NCBI GenBank assembly: GCA_944383825.1
Contig: CALWRA010000004.1
Span: 62,001-126,000 of the forward strand
Reading direction: 5' to 3'
Length of the DNA: 64,000 nt
DNA from: an uncultured Acetatifactor sp.
GTDB lineage: Bacteria > Bacillota > Clostridia > Lachnospirales > Lachnospiraceae
Shown: positions 8,537-18,800 of the stretch, in pieces
Position numbering within the stretch: position 1 is the stretch's first letter
Layout: the number at the start of each line of letters is the position of its first letter
Position numbers and translations under genes: made by a program
Notes under the pieces: generated by a model
What the model was told of the DNA's origin: nothing
Databases searched by the model: none
What the model saw: the letters and a program-made list of their open reading frames with translations, nothing else

Positions 8537-9760
8537 ATGCTAAAAGGAAAAACCGTGCTGTTGGCCGTCACCGGCGGCATCGCCTGTTATAAATCCGCCT
8601 GCTTGGCCTCCGCCCTGGTGAAGCAGGGGGCCGATGTTCAGGTTCTGATGACCAAAAACGCCACCGAGTTCATCGGCCCTCACACCTTCGAATCTCTGAC
8701 AGGCAACCGGGTGAGCGTGGATACTTTTGACCGTAACTACCAGTTCCAGGTGGAGCATATCGCGCTGGCCGACCAGGCGGATGCGGTGCTGGTGGCTCCG
8801 GCAACCGCCAATGTGCTGGCAAAGCTGGCTCACGGTCTGGCGGACGATATGCTCACCACCACTATTTTAGCCTGCGACTGCCCCAAGCTGGCCGCTCCCG
8901 CCATGAACAGCCGGATGTATGAAAATCCGGTGACCCAGGACAATCTGGATATTTTGCGCAGATACGGCTGGACGGTGATCGAGCCGGCAAGGGGGCGGTT
9001 GGCCTGCGGCACGGTGGGCCAGGGGAAGATGCCCGAACCGGAGGAGTTATTGGAGTATGTGGAGTACGCTGTGGGCCATGAGAAGGATATGGCGGGGCTG
9101 AGGATCCTGGTGACCGCCGGGCCTACCAGGGAGGCTTTGGATCCGGTGCGCTTCCTCACCAATTACTCCACAGGCAGGATGGGTTATGCCATTGCCAAAG
9201 CTGCTGCCGGCAGGGGAGCTTCCGTCACCCTGGTGTCCGGACCTGTCAATCTGAAAAAGCCCGTCTGTGTTGAGACGGTAGATGTCCTGTCGGCCCAGGA
9301 TATGTTTGAGGCGGTCACCAGCCTTGCTCCTGAGCAGGACATCATCGTCAAGACCGCGGCGGTGGCCGATTATCGTCCGGCCGTCCAGGCGGAGGATAAG
9401 ATCAAAAAGAGTGACGCAGATACCGGCCTGTCCCTGTCCCTGATCCGCACCAGGGATATTCTGGCCTGGCTGGGAGAGCACAGAACGCCGGGGCAGTTTT
9501 TATGCGGCTTTTCCATGGAGACAAGGGACATGGTGGAAAATTCCCGGAAAAAGCTGGAGAAGAAGCGCCTGGATCTGATAGCCGCCAACAATCTGAAGGA
9601 ACCGGGGGCTGGATTCGGCACGTCCACCAATTTGCTCACTCTCATCGGACCAGATGAGCAGGTAGAACTGCCCCTGATGAGTAAGGAGGAGGCGGCTCAT
9701 GCATTGCTGGATCATATCCTGGCCCGCCGCCGACAGTTTCCCAGCCTTTACGAAAGATAA
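8537..9760 (+). CDS. coaBC: Bifunctional phosphopantothenoylcysteine decarboxylase / phosphopantothenate-cysteine ligase
   Basis: The enzyme carries out two steps of coenzyme A synthesis: CoaB joins cysteine to 4'-phosphopantothenate and CoaC decarboxylates the product with FMN. The N-terminal flavoprotein domain (about 1-175) shows GGIACYKSACLASALVK, the PAMNSRMYENP active-site stretch and the ACGTVGQGKM flap with the catalytic Cys. The C-terminal CoaB domain (about 185-400) shows TAGPTREALDPVRFLTN, STGRMG, VKTAAVADYRP and the DKIKK Lys. The 407 residues match the family. AAGGAG lies before the ATG. It faces away from the putative pantothenate transporter, so the pair would cover uptake and the first committed steps. 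The base composition is GC-rich compared with neighbours. Confidence 0.96.
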   Translation: MLKGKTVLLAVTGGIACYKSACLASALVKQGADVQVLMTKNATEFIGPHTFESLTGNRVSVDTFDRNYQFQVEHIALADQADAVLVAPATANVLAKLAHGLADDMLTTTILACDCPKLAAPAMNSRMYENPVTQDNLDILRRYGWTVIEPARGRLACGTVGQGKMPEPEELLEYVEYAVGHEKDMAGLRILVTAGPTREALDPVRFLTNYSTGRMGYAIAKAAAGRGASVTLVSGPVNLKKPVCVETVDVLSAQDMFEAVTSLAPEQDIIVKTAAVADYRPAVQAEDKIKKSDADTGLSLSLIRTRDILAWLGEHRTPGQFLCGFSMETRDMVENSRKKLEKKRLDLIAANNLKEPGAGFGTSTNLLTLIGPDEQVELPLMSKEEAAHALLDHILARRRQFPSLYER

Positions 9761-9793
9761 TCAGGACCGCCCGTCTAACGTGCGGTCCTGATT
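9759..9793 (+). terminator. Hairpin after coaBC
   Basis: A perfect 12-bp stem AATCAGGACCGC/GCGGTCCTGATT with an 11-base loop overlaps the coaBC stop. Only TATGAT follows, so the T tract is poor. Confidence 0.6.
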
Positions 9794-9797
9794 TATG

Positions 9798-9832
9798 ATA
9801 ATAGGAAGCTCTTGGAGAGTGCTTCCTATTAT
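9798..9832 (-). terminator. Hairpin terminator for convergent lacI-family gene
   Basis: A 12-bp stem ATAATAGGAAGC/GCTTCCTATTAT lies just downstream of the minus-strand regulator gene. It can probably act in both directions between the convergent genes. Confidence 0.6.
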
Positions 9833-9839
9833 TTATGCA

Positions 9840-10856
9840 TTAAAATAATTTTGAGTCCCTGTAAATGATCTGGGGATTAATATAAGTCAGCTCATAGGGA
9901 GCGTCAGGATGTTCCATCCGGTAGACAATCTGTGTGGACAGCCGTTTGCCCAAAAGCCCTGTTTTCACATTGGCAGTTGTAAGAAGGTTTTGGACATTTG
10001 AGTATTCTGAGGAGCCATCATAGCCAGTAATCAATATGCCGCCGGGAATAAGGTCTCTGTGCTCCGCAAAATAAAGCTGCAGGAAATGAGCTACATAGTC
10101 GCTCACACAGACGAAGGCATCCGGCAGCTTTTGAAGTGAGCTTAAGAAACGGCTGAGCTCCTGATGATAAGAAAAGATGGGGATGCTGTGGGTCAGGCAC
10201 AGGGAAGGATCAGGAGTCAGGCCATGGTCTTTCATGCACCGGCAGAATCCCTCGTAGCGGTCGGCGTTTGTCCTGGCGTAATGAATGTCTCCAATAAAGC
10301 CGATGCGCTTGAAGCCCCGGCTGATTACGGAAGAGGTGATCTGATACATGGTTTCCTGACCTTCCAGAAGAAAAAGATCTCCCGTCAGGGATCTGGCGCT
10401 TATTTGAGGAACCGTGTCGAGAAACACCTTGGGAAGGGACAGGGAATTAATAAGAGAGACCAGCTTTTCATCATACACATTTAAAATAACGGCGCCCTGA
10501 ACAGTACCGTTCGTCAGTATTTCCGGCAGTGTGAAACCGTCTGTATACACGGAAGGAACATAGGTATACAAAAGATTAATGCGATAGCAGCAGGAGAGCT
10601 CCTGTGCCATCCGATGTATGATATTCGTCCAGAAGGTTGAAGAATCGGGCCTGGAGACAATGAGCGAAACCGTCTTGTCCGTGTGATCTGCAGGAGTGGA
10701 CTCTATTGGCTTTGCGTATCCCATTTCAGCAGCCTTTTTCAGAATATTTTCCCGCAGTGAAAGAGAGACGCCGGGCTGATTGTTAAATGCCTTCCATACG
10801 GTGACTCGTGATATTCCAAGGGCATTGGCAATATCCTGCATGGTGATTCTGGTCAT
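9840..10856 (-). CDS. LacI family transcriptional regulator
   Basis: This 338-residue DNA-binding protein probably controls the divergent importer/glycosidase operon. The N-terminus is a classic LacI helix-turn-helix and hinge (MTRITMQDIANALGISRVTV, then GYAKP near residue 50). A periplasmic-binding-protein-like effector domain follows, with VSLIVSRPDSSTFW, KRIGFIGDIHYA, DAFVCVSDYVA and GGILITGYDGS. The recognition helix reads SRVTVWKAFNNQPGVS, whereas SRxTVSRALNN is usual; the Trp-Lys in place of Ser-Arg/Lys is slightly unusual. The effector is probably a breakdown intermediate of the imported oligosaccharide; this is inferred from position only. Confidence 0.9.
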   Translation of the reverse strand: MTRITMQDIANALGISRVTVWKAFNNQPGVSLSLRENILKKAAEMGYAKPIESTPADHTDKTVSLIVSRPDSSTFWTNIIHRMAQELSCCYRINLLYTYVPSVYTDGFTLPEILTNGTVQGAVILNVYDEKLVSLINSLSLPKVFLDTVPQISARSLTGDLFLLEGQETMYQITSSVISRGFKRIGFIGDIHYARTNADRYEGFCRCMKDHGLTPDPSLCLTHSIPIFSYHQELSRFLSSLQKLPDAFVCVSDYVAHFLQLYFAEHRDLIPGGILITGYDGSSEYSNVQNLLTTANVKTGLLGKRLSTQIVYRMEHPDAPYELTYINPQIIYRDSKLF

Positions 10857-10898
10857 ATTGGAACCTCCGTTCAGGGTAGTTTCTAATATCTTAATAGT

Positions 10899-10927
10899 AG
10901 TATATCAGTTTAAATTTTGAAAATCAA
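10899..10927 (-). promoter_or_regulatory. Promoter for lacI-family gene
   Basis: Minus strand: TTGATT, a 17-base spacer and TATACT (-10 at 10899-10904), about 43 bases before the start codon. Confidence 0.6.
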
Positions 10928-11091
10928 GATTTGACAACAAAAGAGAAACAAATGTTAACTATGTATATATAAAATCAAATATTTCGTAATAAACGAGCGC
11001 AATTATTTAAAAATATAACCAAAATTTATTGAATAATTTTGTTAAAAAAGTAAAAATACACAATAAATCTGAATTGGACAAGGAAACAATA

Positions 11092-11120
11092 TTGACATAA
11101 TGTTAATCAAATGATAACAT
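11092..11120 (+). promoter_or_regulatory. Promoter of the oligosaccharide importer operon with overlapping palindrome
   Basis: TTGACA at 11092-11097, exactly 17 bases, then TAACAT at 11115-11120. An inverted repeat ATGTTA-N9-TAACAT (11100-11120) covers the spacer and the -10 box, where a LacI-type repressor would block transcription. The rest of the 323-base gap (10857-11179) is AT-rich and holds only the divergent regulator promoter and this site. Confidence 0.6.
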
Positions 11121-11179
11121 AGCAATACGATGAAAGGCCGCCGGAGTAATTTCCGCTGTAGAAAATAGGAGGTGTAAGC

Positions 11180-12121
11180 TTGAAAAGGTATAAAAGGCGC
11201 AGATGGAATAAAAATGATACGGAGCTGACTCTGCTGGCGCTGCCTGCCACTGTTTGGTATGTTTTATTCTGCTTTTTGCCTATGTTTGGCCTGATAATAG
11301 CATTTAAGAATTACAGGGTTACTGGAGGAAAAAGCTTTGTCTATAATATTTTCCACAGTGAGTGGGCCGGGCTTAAAAATTTTGAGTTTCTTATCAAATC
11401 GAAAGATCTTTTTGTAATACTGAGAAATACCATTTTGTATAATCTGGTGTTTATTGTGCTGGGACTGATTCTGGCGGTGAGCATGGCGATTATGATCAGC
11501 CTGCTTTACAGCAGGCGTAAATCCAAGGTATACCAGACATTAATGTTTTTTCCCTATTTTATGTCCTGGGTGGTTGCGGCTTACTTTGTGGATGCATTTC
11601 TGAATGTGGACAATGGAATGATCAACAGCATGATCAGGGAAGCCGGCGGCGACAGGGTACAATGGTATATGAACGCGGACGTGTGGCCCTTTATTCTGAT
11701 TATTATGTATCTGTGGAAGAATACGGGTTACAATATGGTAATTTATCTGTCAAGCATTGCGGGAATAGACAGTACCCTGTATGAAGCGGCGGTGGTGGAT
11801 GGAGCCAATAAGAGGCAGCAGGTTTTTTACATAACGCTTCCATGCCTGAAAAATGTGATTGTTATGATGTTTATATTGAATGTGGGGAAGATTTTTTATT
11901 CTGATTTCGGGCTGTTCTATCAAATTACCCAAGGGGCGAAGGGATCCATTTTCAGCGCCGTTGCAACCATTGACACATATGTGTACAACGCGCTGCAGTC
12001 TTCCACGCCCATTGGAATGACCTCTGCTGCCACCTTTTTTCAATCGGTAGCCTGTTGCGCAACGATTCTGCTGGCAAACGCCCTTGTGAGAAAAATAGAT
12101 TCTGACAGTGCGATCATTTAG
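11180..12121 (+). CDS. Carbohydrate ABC transporter permease, LplB type
   Basis: This is one of two integral membrane subunits of a CUT1 sugar importer, 313 residues with six hydrophobic helices. ELTLLALPATVWYVLFCFLP marks the LplB-like group. The EAA loop that contacts the ATPase reads YEAAVVDGANKRQQVFYITLP. The start is TTG at 11180, supported by AGGAGGTG 5-6 bases upstream and by a basic N-terminus (KRYKRRRWNK). There is no earlier ATG in frame. No ATPase gene is in the operon, so a shared MsmK-like ATPase elsewhere is likely. LplB/YtcP-type transporters carry complex oligosaccharides, including N-glycans in pneumococcus. Confidence 0.93.
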   Translation: MKRYKRRRWNKNDTELTLLALPATVWYVLFCFLPMFGLIIAFKNYRVTGGKSFVYNIFHSEWAGLKNFEFLIKSKDLFVILRNTILYNLVFIVLGLILAVSMAIMISLLYSRRKSKVYQTLMFFPYFMSWVVAAYFVDAFLNVDNGMINSMIREAGGDRVQWYMNADVWPFILIIMYLWKNTGYNMVIYLSSIAGIDSTLYEAAVVDGANKRQQVFYITLPCLKNVIVMMFILNVGKIFYSDFGLFYQITQGAKGSIFSAVATIDTYVYNALQSSTPIGMTSAATFFQSVACCATILLANALVRKIDSDSAII

Positions 12122-12132
12122 GAGGCGTGGAT

Positions 12133-13074
12133 ATGGAAAAGAAAAAAGAGCTGCAGGCACAAAGGCGGGAGGAAGGCGCGTCCAGACTCAACCGCATCAA
12201 ACCCCGGACCAATCTTTTGTTTAATGTTATTTTTGCGATATGCGCTACCATATGTATTATTCCGGTGATCTTTGTGTTTATCATTTCAATTACCGCGGAA
12301 GAGTCCATTCGGATGTATGGCTATAGATTTTTCCCTCAGGAATTTTCCCTGGAGTCATATGAATTTCTTTTTAAGGAAGGGGACACCATTTTGCAGGCTC
12401 TGGGAATTTCGGTGACGGTAGCTGTAGTGGGCACTTTGCTTGGCTTGCTTCTTACCAGCACAATGGGATATGTGCTCTCCAGAAACAGCTACAAATTAAA
12501 CGGGTTTCTCACCATGGTGGTATTTATTCCCATGATTTTCAACGGCGGCATGATTTCCTCCTATGTGGTGAATACCCAGTTTCTTCACTTAAAGGACAGC
12601 ATATGGGCCTTGATATTGCCTCTGTGTGTTTCCTCCTTTAATGTGGTGATCTGCCGGACTTTCTTTAAGACAAATATTCCCGATTCGGTAATTGAATCCG
12701 CGCAGATGGATGGAGCCAGCCAGATGAAGATTTTTACCAGGATTGCCCTTCCCTTATCAAAGCCCATGCTGTCCACCATTGCATTGTTCCTTACCTTTGG
12801 ATATTGGAACGACTGGTTCCAGTCCTCGCTGTATATTACGAATTCCAGGCTGTTTTCGCTGCAGTCGCTGCTTGACCATATTCAGAGAAATATTGAGATG
12901 ATGGCTAAAAATCCGGCTATGGGACTGACCATGCAGCAGTACATTAATTCCATGCCGAAGGAAGGGGCAAGAATGGCCATGGCTATTCTGATCATTATTC
13001 CAATTGCATGCACATATCCCTTTTTCCAAAAGTATTTTATTTCGGGACTTACGGTTGGAGCAGTCAAAGGCTGA
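12133..13074 (+). CDS. Carbohydrate ABC transporter permease, YtcP/LplC type
   Basis: This is the second permease subunit, 313 residues with six predicted membrane helices. The EAA loop is ESAQMDGASQMKIFTRIALP (around residue 195) and the C-terminus FFQKYFISGLTVGAVKG is diagnostic of YtcP-type permeases. The ATG at 12133 is chosen because GGAGG (12121-12125) sits seven bases upstream, directly after the stop of the first permease; GTG 12127 would be too close. The cytosolic N-terminus is long and charged (EKKKELQAQRREE). It forms the membrane channel with the upstream gene product. Confidence 0.93.
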   Translation: MEKKKELQAQRREEGASRLNRIKPRTNLLFNVIFAICATICIIPVIFVFIISITAEESIRMYGYRFFPQEFSLESYEFLFKEGDTILQALGISVTVAVVGTLLGLLLTSTMGYVLSRNSYKLNGFLTMVVFIPMIFNGGMISSYVVNTQFLHLKDSIWALILPLCVSSFNVVICRTFFKTNIPDSVIESAQMDGASQMKIFTRIALPLSKPMLSTIALFLTFGYWNDWFQSSLYITNSRLFSLQSLLDHIQRNIEMMAKNPAMGLTMQQYINSMPKEGARMAMAILIIIPIACTYPFFQKYFISGLTVGAVKG

Positions 13075-13129
13075 AAGAGCCGGGCTGTTGTGATTATAAA
13101 AAATAATGTAATAAGAGAGGAGTTAGATT

Positions 13130-14641
13130 ATGCAGAAAAAGAAATGGATTGCCATTGCACTGGCAGGAGTATTGAGCGCAGGCGCCCTGGCGGGCTGCGG
13201 AGACAGTGGGGCGGGAGGAAACGCCGCCTCTGTCGGAAACGGCGGGCAGACAGCCGCAGCTACGGAAAGCTCCGGGAGTGGAGGGACAGAAGCGGCGGGA
13301 GCTACAGAAGAAGTAGTGACTCTGAAATGGATTCAGGTGGGAAACGGGATGCCATCCAATTACGAGGCGTGGCTTGAACAGATCAATCCGTATCTGGAGG
13401 AAAAGATAGGCGTCAATCTGGAAATGGAAATCGTGCCGTGGGCAGACTGGGACAACAGAAGAAGCGTAATTGTAAATTCGGGAGAATATTTTGATATTTT
13501 GTTTACAGACCAGACCCGTTACAATTCCGAGGTGACAACGGGAGTATTTCTGGATATTACGGACATGGTGCAGGAAGCGGCTCCGGAGCTTTACAGCTTT
13601 ATTCCGGAGGACTATTGGAAGGCGGTATCCGTGTCAGGGAGTGTTTACGCAGTGCCCACCTATAAGGACAGCTCCATGACCTATTATTTTATCTGGGACG
13701 CAGATATGGCGGAGAAATATGGCGTTGATTATCAGAATATCAATAATTTTGAGGATTTGGCGGCCGCTCTGACCACTATAAAGGACGGGGAGGGAACCGC
13801 ACCCTGGTATATGTCAAGGAACGGAGCGGACTTTTTGGCGGGATATTTTGATCAGCTGGGGGCTGGACTGCCTGTCCTGGGAGTGAAATATGATGACGCC
13901 GGCAAGCAGGTTGTCAATCCTCTTGAGGACACGGAAATCATGAGGAACCTGGAGCTGATTCACCAGATGTACACGGATGGCATCATTAATGGAGACGCTC
14001 CGACTTCGGATGACTCTAACGGATACCGGACCTTTTTTGTGGCGCAGGGCTGGAGCGGAGCGGCAAAATCCAACTGGGGACCCAACAACGGGATTGAAAA
14101 CTGTGAAGCCGTTCAATATGCAGAAACGATTATATCCAATACCTCGGTGAGGGGTTCTATGAACGGAATTTATTCAGGCTGCAAATATCCCGAAAAAGCT
14201 CTTCAGCTTCTGCAGCTTGTGAATACGGACACGAAGGTAAGAGACCTTTTGTATTACGGAGTGGAGGGAGAAAATTTTGAGTATACGGAAGAGGGCAAGG
14301 TAGAAAGACTTAACGAGGATTGGAGTATGGCAGGATATACGCAGGGAACTTTCTTTAACGTATCCCAGCTGTCATCGGTGGAGGTGAACGAATGGGATGA
14401 GGTAAGAGAGCTGAACGCCAATGCGGTCCCTTCGGTTATGCTGGGCTTCGACATGGATACCAGCGCAGTGGAGACAGAGCTTGCAAACTGCCGTGCGGTA
14501 TATGAAAAATACAAGTCGGAGCTGTGGACGGGAGCCAGAGATCCCCAGGAGCTGATTCCCGTAATTTTATCCGAGCTGGATGCGGCAGGCTGGGAGACCA
14601 TACGTGAGGAAGCGCAAAGACAGGTGGATGCGGCAGGCTAA
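13130..14641 (+). CDS. Extracellular oligosaccharide-binding lipoprotein of the ABC importer
   Basis: This is a large (503-residue) substrate-binding protein. A type II signal peptide ends in the lipobox LAGCGD (Cys about residue 23) and is followed by a Gly/Ala/Ser-rich linker that tethers the protein. The body is an LplA-like solute-binding domain with many aromatic residues suited to sugar stacking (WIQVGNGMPSNYEAW, WADWDNRR, YYFIWDADMAEKYG). The size is typical of binding proteins for long oligosaccharides; pneumococcal NgtS is similar in length. A ribosome site GAGAGGAG precedes the ATG. A stem-loop at 14814-14834 downstream may stabilise this part of the mRNA. Confidence 0.92.
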   Translation: MQKKKWIAIALAGVLSAGALAGCGDSGAGGNAASVGNGGQTAAATESSGSGGTEAAGATEEVVTLKWIQVGNGMPSNYEAWLEQINPYLEEKIGVNLEMEIVPWADWDNRRSVIVNSGEYFDILFTDQTRYNSEVTTGVFLDITDMVQEAAPELYSFIPEDYWKAVSVSGSVYAVPTYKDSSMTYYFIWDADMAEKYGVDYQNINNFEDLAAALTTIKDGEGTAPWYMSRNGADFLAGYFDQLGAGLPVLGVKYDDAGKQVVNPLEDTEIMRNLELIHQMYTDGIINGDAPTSDDSNGYRTFFVAQGWSGAAKSNWGPNNGIENCEAVQYAETIISNTSVRGSMNGIYSGCKYPEKALQLLQLVNTDTKVRDLLYYGVEGENFEYTEEGKVERLNEDWSMAGYTQGTFFNVSQLSSVEVNEWDEVRELNANAVPSVMLGFDMDTSAVETELANCRAVYEKYKSELWTGARDPQELIPVILSELDAAGWETIREEAQRQVDAAG

Positions 14642-14679
14642 ACAGGCATGTTTCCGGGACGGAGAATAACTGTCATAAA

Positions 14680-14760
14680 TAAAAGCCGATTGCTCCGTGC
14701 TGTGCACTCCCGCAATCGCAGACCCTCTAATGTTCAGCCAGATTGGCAAGCGAGCTTGCC
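14680..14760. repeat. Pair of palindromes between binding protein and GH130 genes, possible dispersed repeat
   Basis: Two stems lie here: CGATTGC/GCAATCG with an inner GTGC/GCAC (about 14687-14720), and GGCAAGC-GA-GCTTGCC (14744-14759). They have REP-like character and no coding sense. Only one copy is in the window, so the repeat status is a guess. Confidence 0.35.
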
Positions 14761-14813
14761 ATCTGTCTGCCCATTGATGGTGCTTTTATAGTAAATAATG
14801 GCATGAATTGGAT

Positions 14814-14834
14814 AGGGAATCTTTACGATTCCCT
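14814..14834 (+). terminator. Intercistronic stem-loop after binding-protein gene
   Basis: AGGGAATC-TTTAC-GATTCCCT is followed by GTCTTTG. It is probably a weak terminator or an mRNA-stabilising stem, which would give more binding protein than enzymes. Confidence 0.5.
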
Positions 14835-14866
14835 GTCTTTGCCTGGAGAACAGGAGAGAGAAGGGT

Positions 14867-15856
14867 ATGAGCAAAATTATAGGAAAGTCCCTGCCGGGAA
14901 TTCCGTGGGAGGAAAAGCCGAAGGGCGTCAGAGAACCCTTATGGCGGTGCGTCGGTAATCCCATTATCGGACGGGAGGGCAATCAGATTTCCAACAGTGT
15001 ATTCAACAGTGCGGTTGTTCCCTTCCGTGGCGGTTATGCAGGAGTATTCCGCTGCGACAGCAGATCCATCAGCATGGATCTTTTTGCGGGACGCAGTCTG
15101 GATGGTATTCACTGGATCATTGAAGATACGCCCATTGCTTTTGAGGGGGAGGACGATGAAATTTTAAAGCGGGAATACCGGTATGACCCCAGGGTGTGCT
15201 TCATTGAGGACCGATATTATCTCACATGGTGCAATGGCTACCATGGACCTACCATTGGGGTGGCGTATACCTTTGATTTTAAAAAATTTGTACAGCTGGA
15301 AAACGCTTTTCTTCCCTACAACAGAAACGGTGTGCTTTTTCCAAGAAAAATCAGAGGCATGTATATGATGCTGAGCAGACCCAGTGACAATGGACACACG
15401 CCTTTTGGAGATATTTTCATCAGTCAAAGTCCGGATATGGAATTTTGGGGAAGGCACAGGCATGTGATGAGTCCGGTGAAGGGAGATTACTCTGCATGGC
15501 AGGGCACCAAGGTGGGGCCGGGGCCCGTTCCCATAGAAACAGACGAGGGCTGGCTTTTGATTTATCATGGGGTGATAACCACCTGCAACGGCTTCAACTA
15601 CCGCATGGGGGCGGCTCTCCTTGATATAGATGAGCCCTGGAGGGTGCTGTACCGGACCAGAGATTACATTCTTGCGCCCCGGGAGTATTATGAGTGCGTG
15701 GGAGATGTGCCCAATGTAGTGTTTCCCTGCGCTGCTCTTGCGGATGCCGATACGGGAAGAATTGCTGTTTACTATGGGTGTGCGGATACGGTGACAGGCA
15801 TTGCGTTTACTACGGTGCAGGAGCTGTTGGATTATCTGAAGGATCACTGTATTTGA
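14867..15856 (+). CDS. GH130 family beta-1,4-mannoside phosphorylase
   Basis: GH130 enzymes split terminal beta-mannosides with phosphate to give alpha-mannose 1-phosphate. This 329-residue protein has the five-bladed propeller pattern: [10 protein letters not shown] at the N-terminus, [16 protein letters not shown], the [16 protein letters not shown] catalytic-Asp region near residue 105, [19 protein letters not shown] and the C-terminal [10 protein letters not shown]...[10 protein letters not shown]. There is no signal peptide, so it acts inside the cell. Next to GH38 and GH20 the likely substrate is Man-beta-1,4-GlcNAc from N-glycan cores, but beta-1,4-mannobiose or mannooligosaccharides remain possible. 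The specificity subfamily cannot be fixed by eye. Confidence 0.9.
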   Translation: MSKIIGKSLPGIPWEEKPKGVREPLWRCVGNPIIGREGNQISNSVFNSAVVPFRGGYAGVFRCDSRSISMDLFAGRSLDGIHWIIEDTPIAFEGEDDEILKREYRYDPRVCFIEDRYYLTWCNGYHGPTIGVAYTFDFKKFVQLENAFLPYNRNGVLFPRKIRGMYMMLSRPSDNGHTPFGDIFISQSPDMEFWGRHRHVMSPVKGDYSAWQGTKVGPGPVPIETDEGWLLIYHGVITTCNGFNYRMGAALLDIDEPWRVLYRTRDYILAPREYYECVGDVPNVVFPCAALADADTGRIAVYYGCADTVTGIAFTTVQELLDYLKDHCI

Positions 15857-15891
15857 GACCAATATCATGGAAGGTAGTCATGGAGGATATT

Positions 15892-18800
15892 ATGGAGTTT
15901 TTGGATAAAAGAGTCAGGGTCATTTGCAGCCAGCTTGAGAAGCTAAAGGTAAAGCAGAAATTCCCTATAGAAAAATGGCTGTATAAGGAGGGGGATTTTA
16001 TTTATCCGGCGGATGCGGACAGAGAAGGGGAGTGGAAGGAGTTTGACAGTACCTTCATGCACTGGTATGGGTACGACAGACATTACTGGTTCAAAACCTT
16101 GTTTGAGATACCGGAGAGTCTTGCAGAGCAGACTCTCTGGCTATATGTGTGCACCCAGATTGACGAGTGGGACGATGCAAAAAATCCGCAGTTTCTTCTT
16201 TTTGTAGATGGTGAGCCCGTTCAGGGCATGGACATGAATCACAGAGAGGTTATGCTTCCCGTAAAAGGAGAGGCGGGCAGAAAGGTCAGGCTGGAGCTGC
16301 AGGCATACACAGGAACCCTCCATAAGGAGTTTCATCTGATTGCACAGATTCGGCAGATAGACGCTGAGATAGAGAGGCTTTATTATGATCTGTGGGTTCC
16401 CCTGAGCGCTTTCCCCAGAATGGAGGAGGACGACAAAACAAGGAGGGATATAGAGAGCATCCTGAATGAAACGGTAAATTGTCTTGATTTGCGGAATCCT
16501 TATTCCGCGGAATTTTATCAGTCTCTGGAAAAAGCGGAGGAATATATTCAAAAAGCTCTATATACCGATATGGCGGGATACGGGGATGTGACGGCTGCCT
16601 GTATCGGACACACGCATATAGACGTGGCGTGGTGGTGGACGGTGGCGCAGACCAGGGAAAAGGTGGGGAGAAGCTTCACCACGGTTTTGAAGCTTATGGA
16701 AGAGTATCCGGAGTATCGGTTTATGTCAAGCCAGCCCCAGCTTTACCAGTTTTTGAAGGAGCGTTACCCCGAGCTGTATCAAAGAGTGAAGGAAATGGTA
16801 CGGGAAGGACGCTGGGAGCCGGAAGGCGGAATGTGGGTGGAAGCAGACTGCAATCTCACTTCAGGGGAATCTCTGGTAAGGCAGTTTCTTTATGGCAAGC
16901 GATTTTTTCGTGAAGAATTTGGCGTGGACAACAGGGTGCTCTGGCTGCCGGATGTGTTCGGTTATTCGGGAGCTCTTCCACAGATTATGAAAAAATGCGG
17001 CATTGATTACTTCATGACCACAAAGCTTGCATGGAACCAGTTTGACAAAATTCCTTATGATACGATGCTCTGGAGGGGAATTGACGGCACTGAGGTTCTG
17101 ACTCATCTGATTACCACTCTGGGAGTGGAGCAGCCCATAAAAAATTTTTTTACCACATATAACGGGATACTGCATCCCGACGCAATTATGGGAGGCTGGA
17201 TGCGTTATCAAAACAAAGATATTAACAACGATATTCTGATTTCCTTTGGGTATGGAGATGGAGGAGGGGGACCCACCAGAGAAATGCTGGAAACAGCCAG
17301 ACGAATGGAAAAGGGAATCAAGGGAATCCCCAAAACCCGTCAGGAGTTTTCACGTGTATGGTTTGAGAAGCTGGAAAAACGGGTGAAGGGGAACAGGCGC
17401 CTTCCTGTATGGGAGGGAGAGTTTTATTTTGAATATCACAGGGGAACATATACCTCCATGGGCAGGAACAAGCGTGCTAACCGCAAGGCGGAATTCGGAC
17501 TTATGGATTTGGAGCTTTTATCCGTGCTGGCTGAGGAAAAGCTGGCGTATCCGTGGGAGGAACTGGAGGAAATGTGGAAAAAGGTGCTGTTAAATCAGTT
17601 CCACGACATATTACCTGGAACCTGTATCCATGAGGTGTACGAGGTCACACGTAGAGAGTATGAAGACTTAAAAGAGCGAATTTACAGTATGCAGGAGAAA
17701 AGAACTCGTATTCTTGCAGGAGAAGGAATGGGCGTCGCCCTTTTTAATACCACCGGAAAGCCAAGAAACGACATTGTCCGTCTGGAAGGAGTGGAAGCAG
17801 AGGCTCTCATGGATGGGGAGGGAAGAATCTATCCCCTGCAAAAAACCTCAGAAGGCGCTGTGGCCTACATACAAGGTCTGCCCCCGAAGGGATGGAAAGT
17901 TTTTGGAGAAACCCGGGCTCAGGAGACGGGCAATCCTTTTTTCCAGAGGGATGAAAGACATTTGGAGACTCCTTATTACAGTGTGGTATTGGATGAAAAG
18001 GGATTTATCACAGGGCTGTATGACAAGGAATATGACAGGGAGGCGATTCAGACCGGAGAAAGGGCAAACCTTATGCGTATGTATGAGGATAAGCCGATTT
18101 ACTATGATAATTGGGACATTGACATTTACTATACGGAAAAATATTGGGATGTGGATTCCCTGGAGAAAATGGAGTGGACGGAGACGGGGCCGGTGCGCAC
18201 GGTTCTGGAAATTACCAGAAAGATCAGCAACTCTTTGATCAGGCAGAAAATCAGTTTTTATGCGCAGTGCAGAAGAATTGACTTTGAGACATATGTGGAT
18301 TGGAGGGAGAGCCAGCATCTTTTGAAAGTACATTTCCCTGTGGCCATCCACACGGATGAGGCTGCCTTTGATATTCAGTTCGGCAATCTAAAGAGAAAGG
18401 TTCATACCAATACCAGCTGGGACAGAGCCAGGTTTGAAAGCTGCGGGCAGAAATGGATAGATTTGTCGGAGGGACATTACGGGGTAAGCCTTTTAAATGA
18501 CTGCAAGTATGGACATTCCGTAAAAGATGGAAATATGGCTCTTACACTGATTAAATCAGGTATTGAGCCCAATCCGGTAACAGATCAGGAGGAGCATTTT
18601 TTCACATATGCCCTCTGGCCCCATGGTGAAGGCTGGCAGCAGGGAGGAACCGTTTCGGAAGCCTATAAGCTGAACCAGCCGGTTCTTGTGCAGAGAGGAG
18701 GAAAGCCCGGAGAAAGCTGCTCCTTTGCCTGTGTGGATAAGGACAATGTCATTCTGGAGACCGTAAAATGGGCGGAGGATAAGAGCGGCGTTATTCTGCG

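Noticed and set aside
15694..15891. N-terminal extension of the alpha-mannosidase into GH130
   Set aside because: Cys-rich junk sequence, no ribosome site, and it overlaps the conserved end of GH130; starts at 15880/15892 have good sites.
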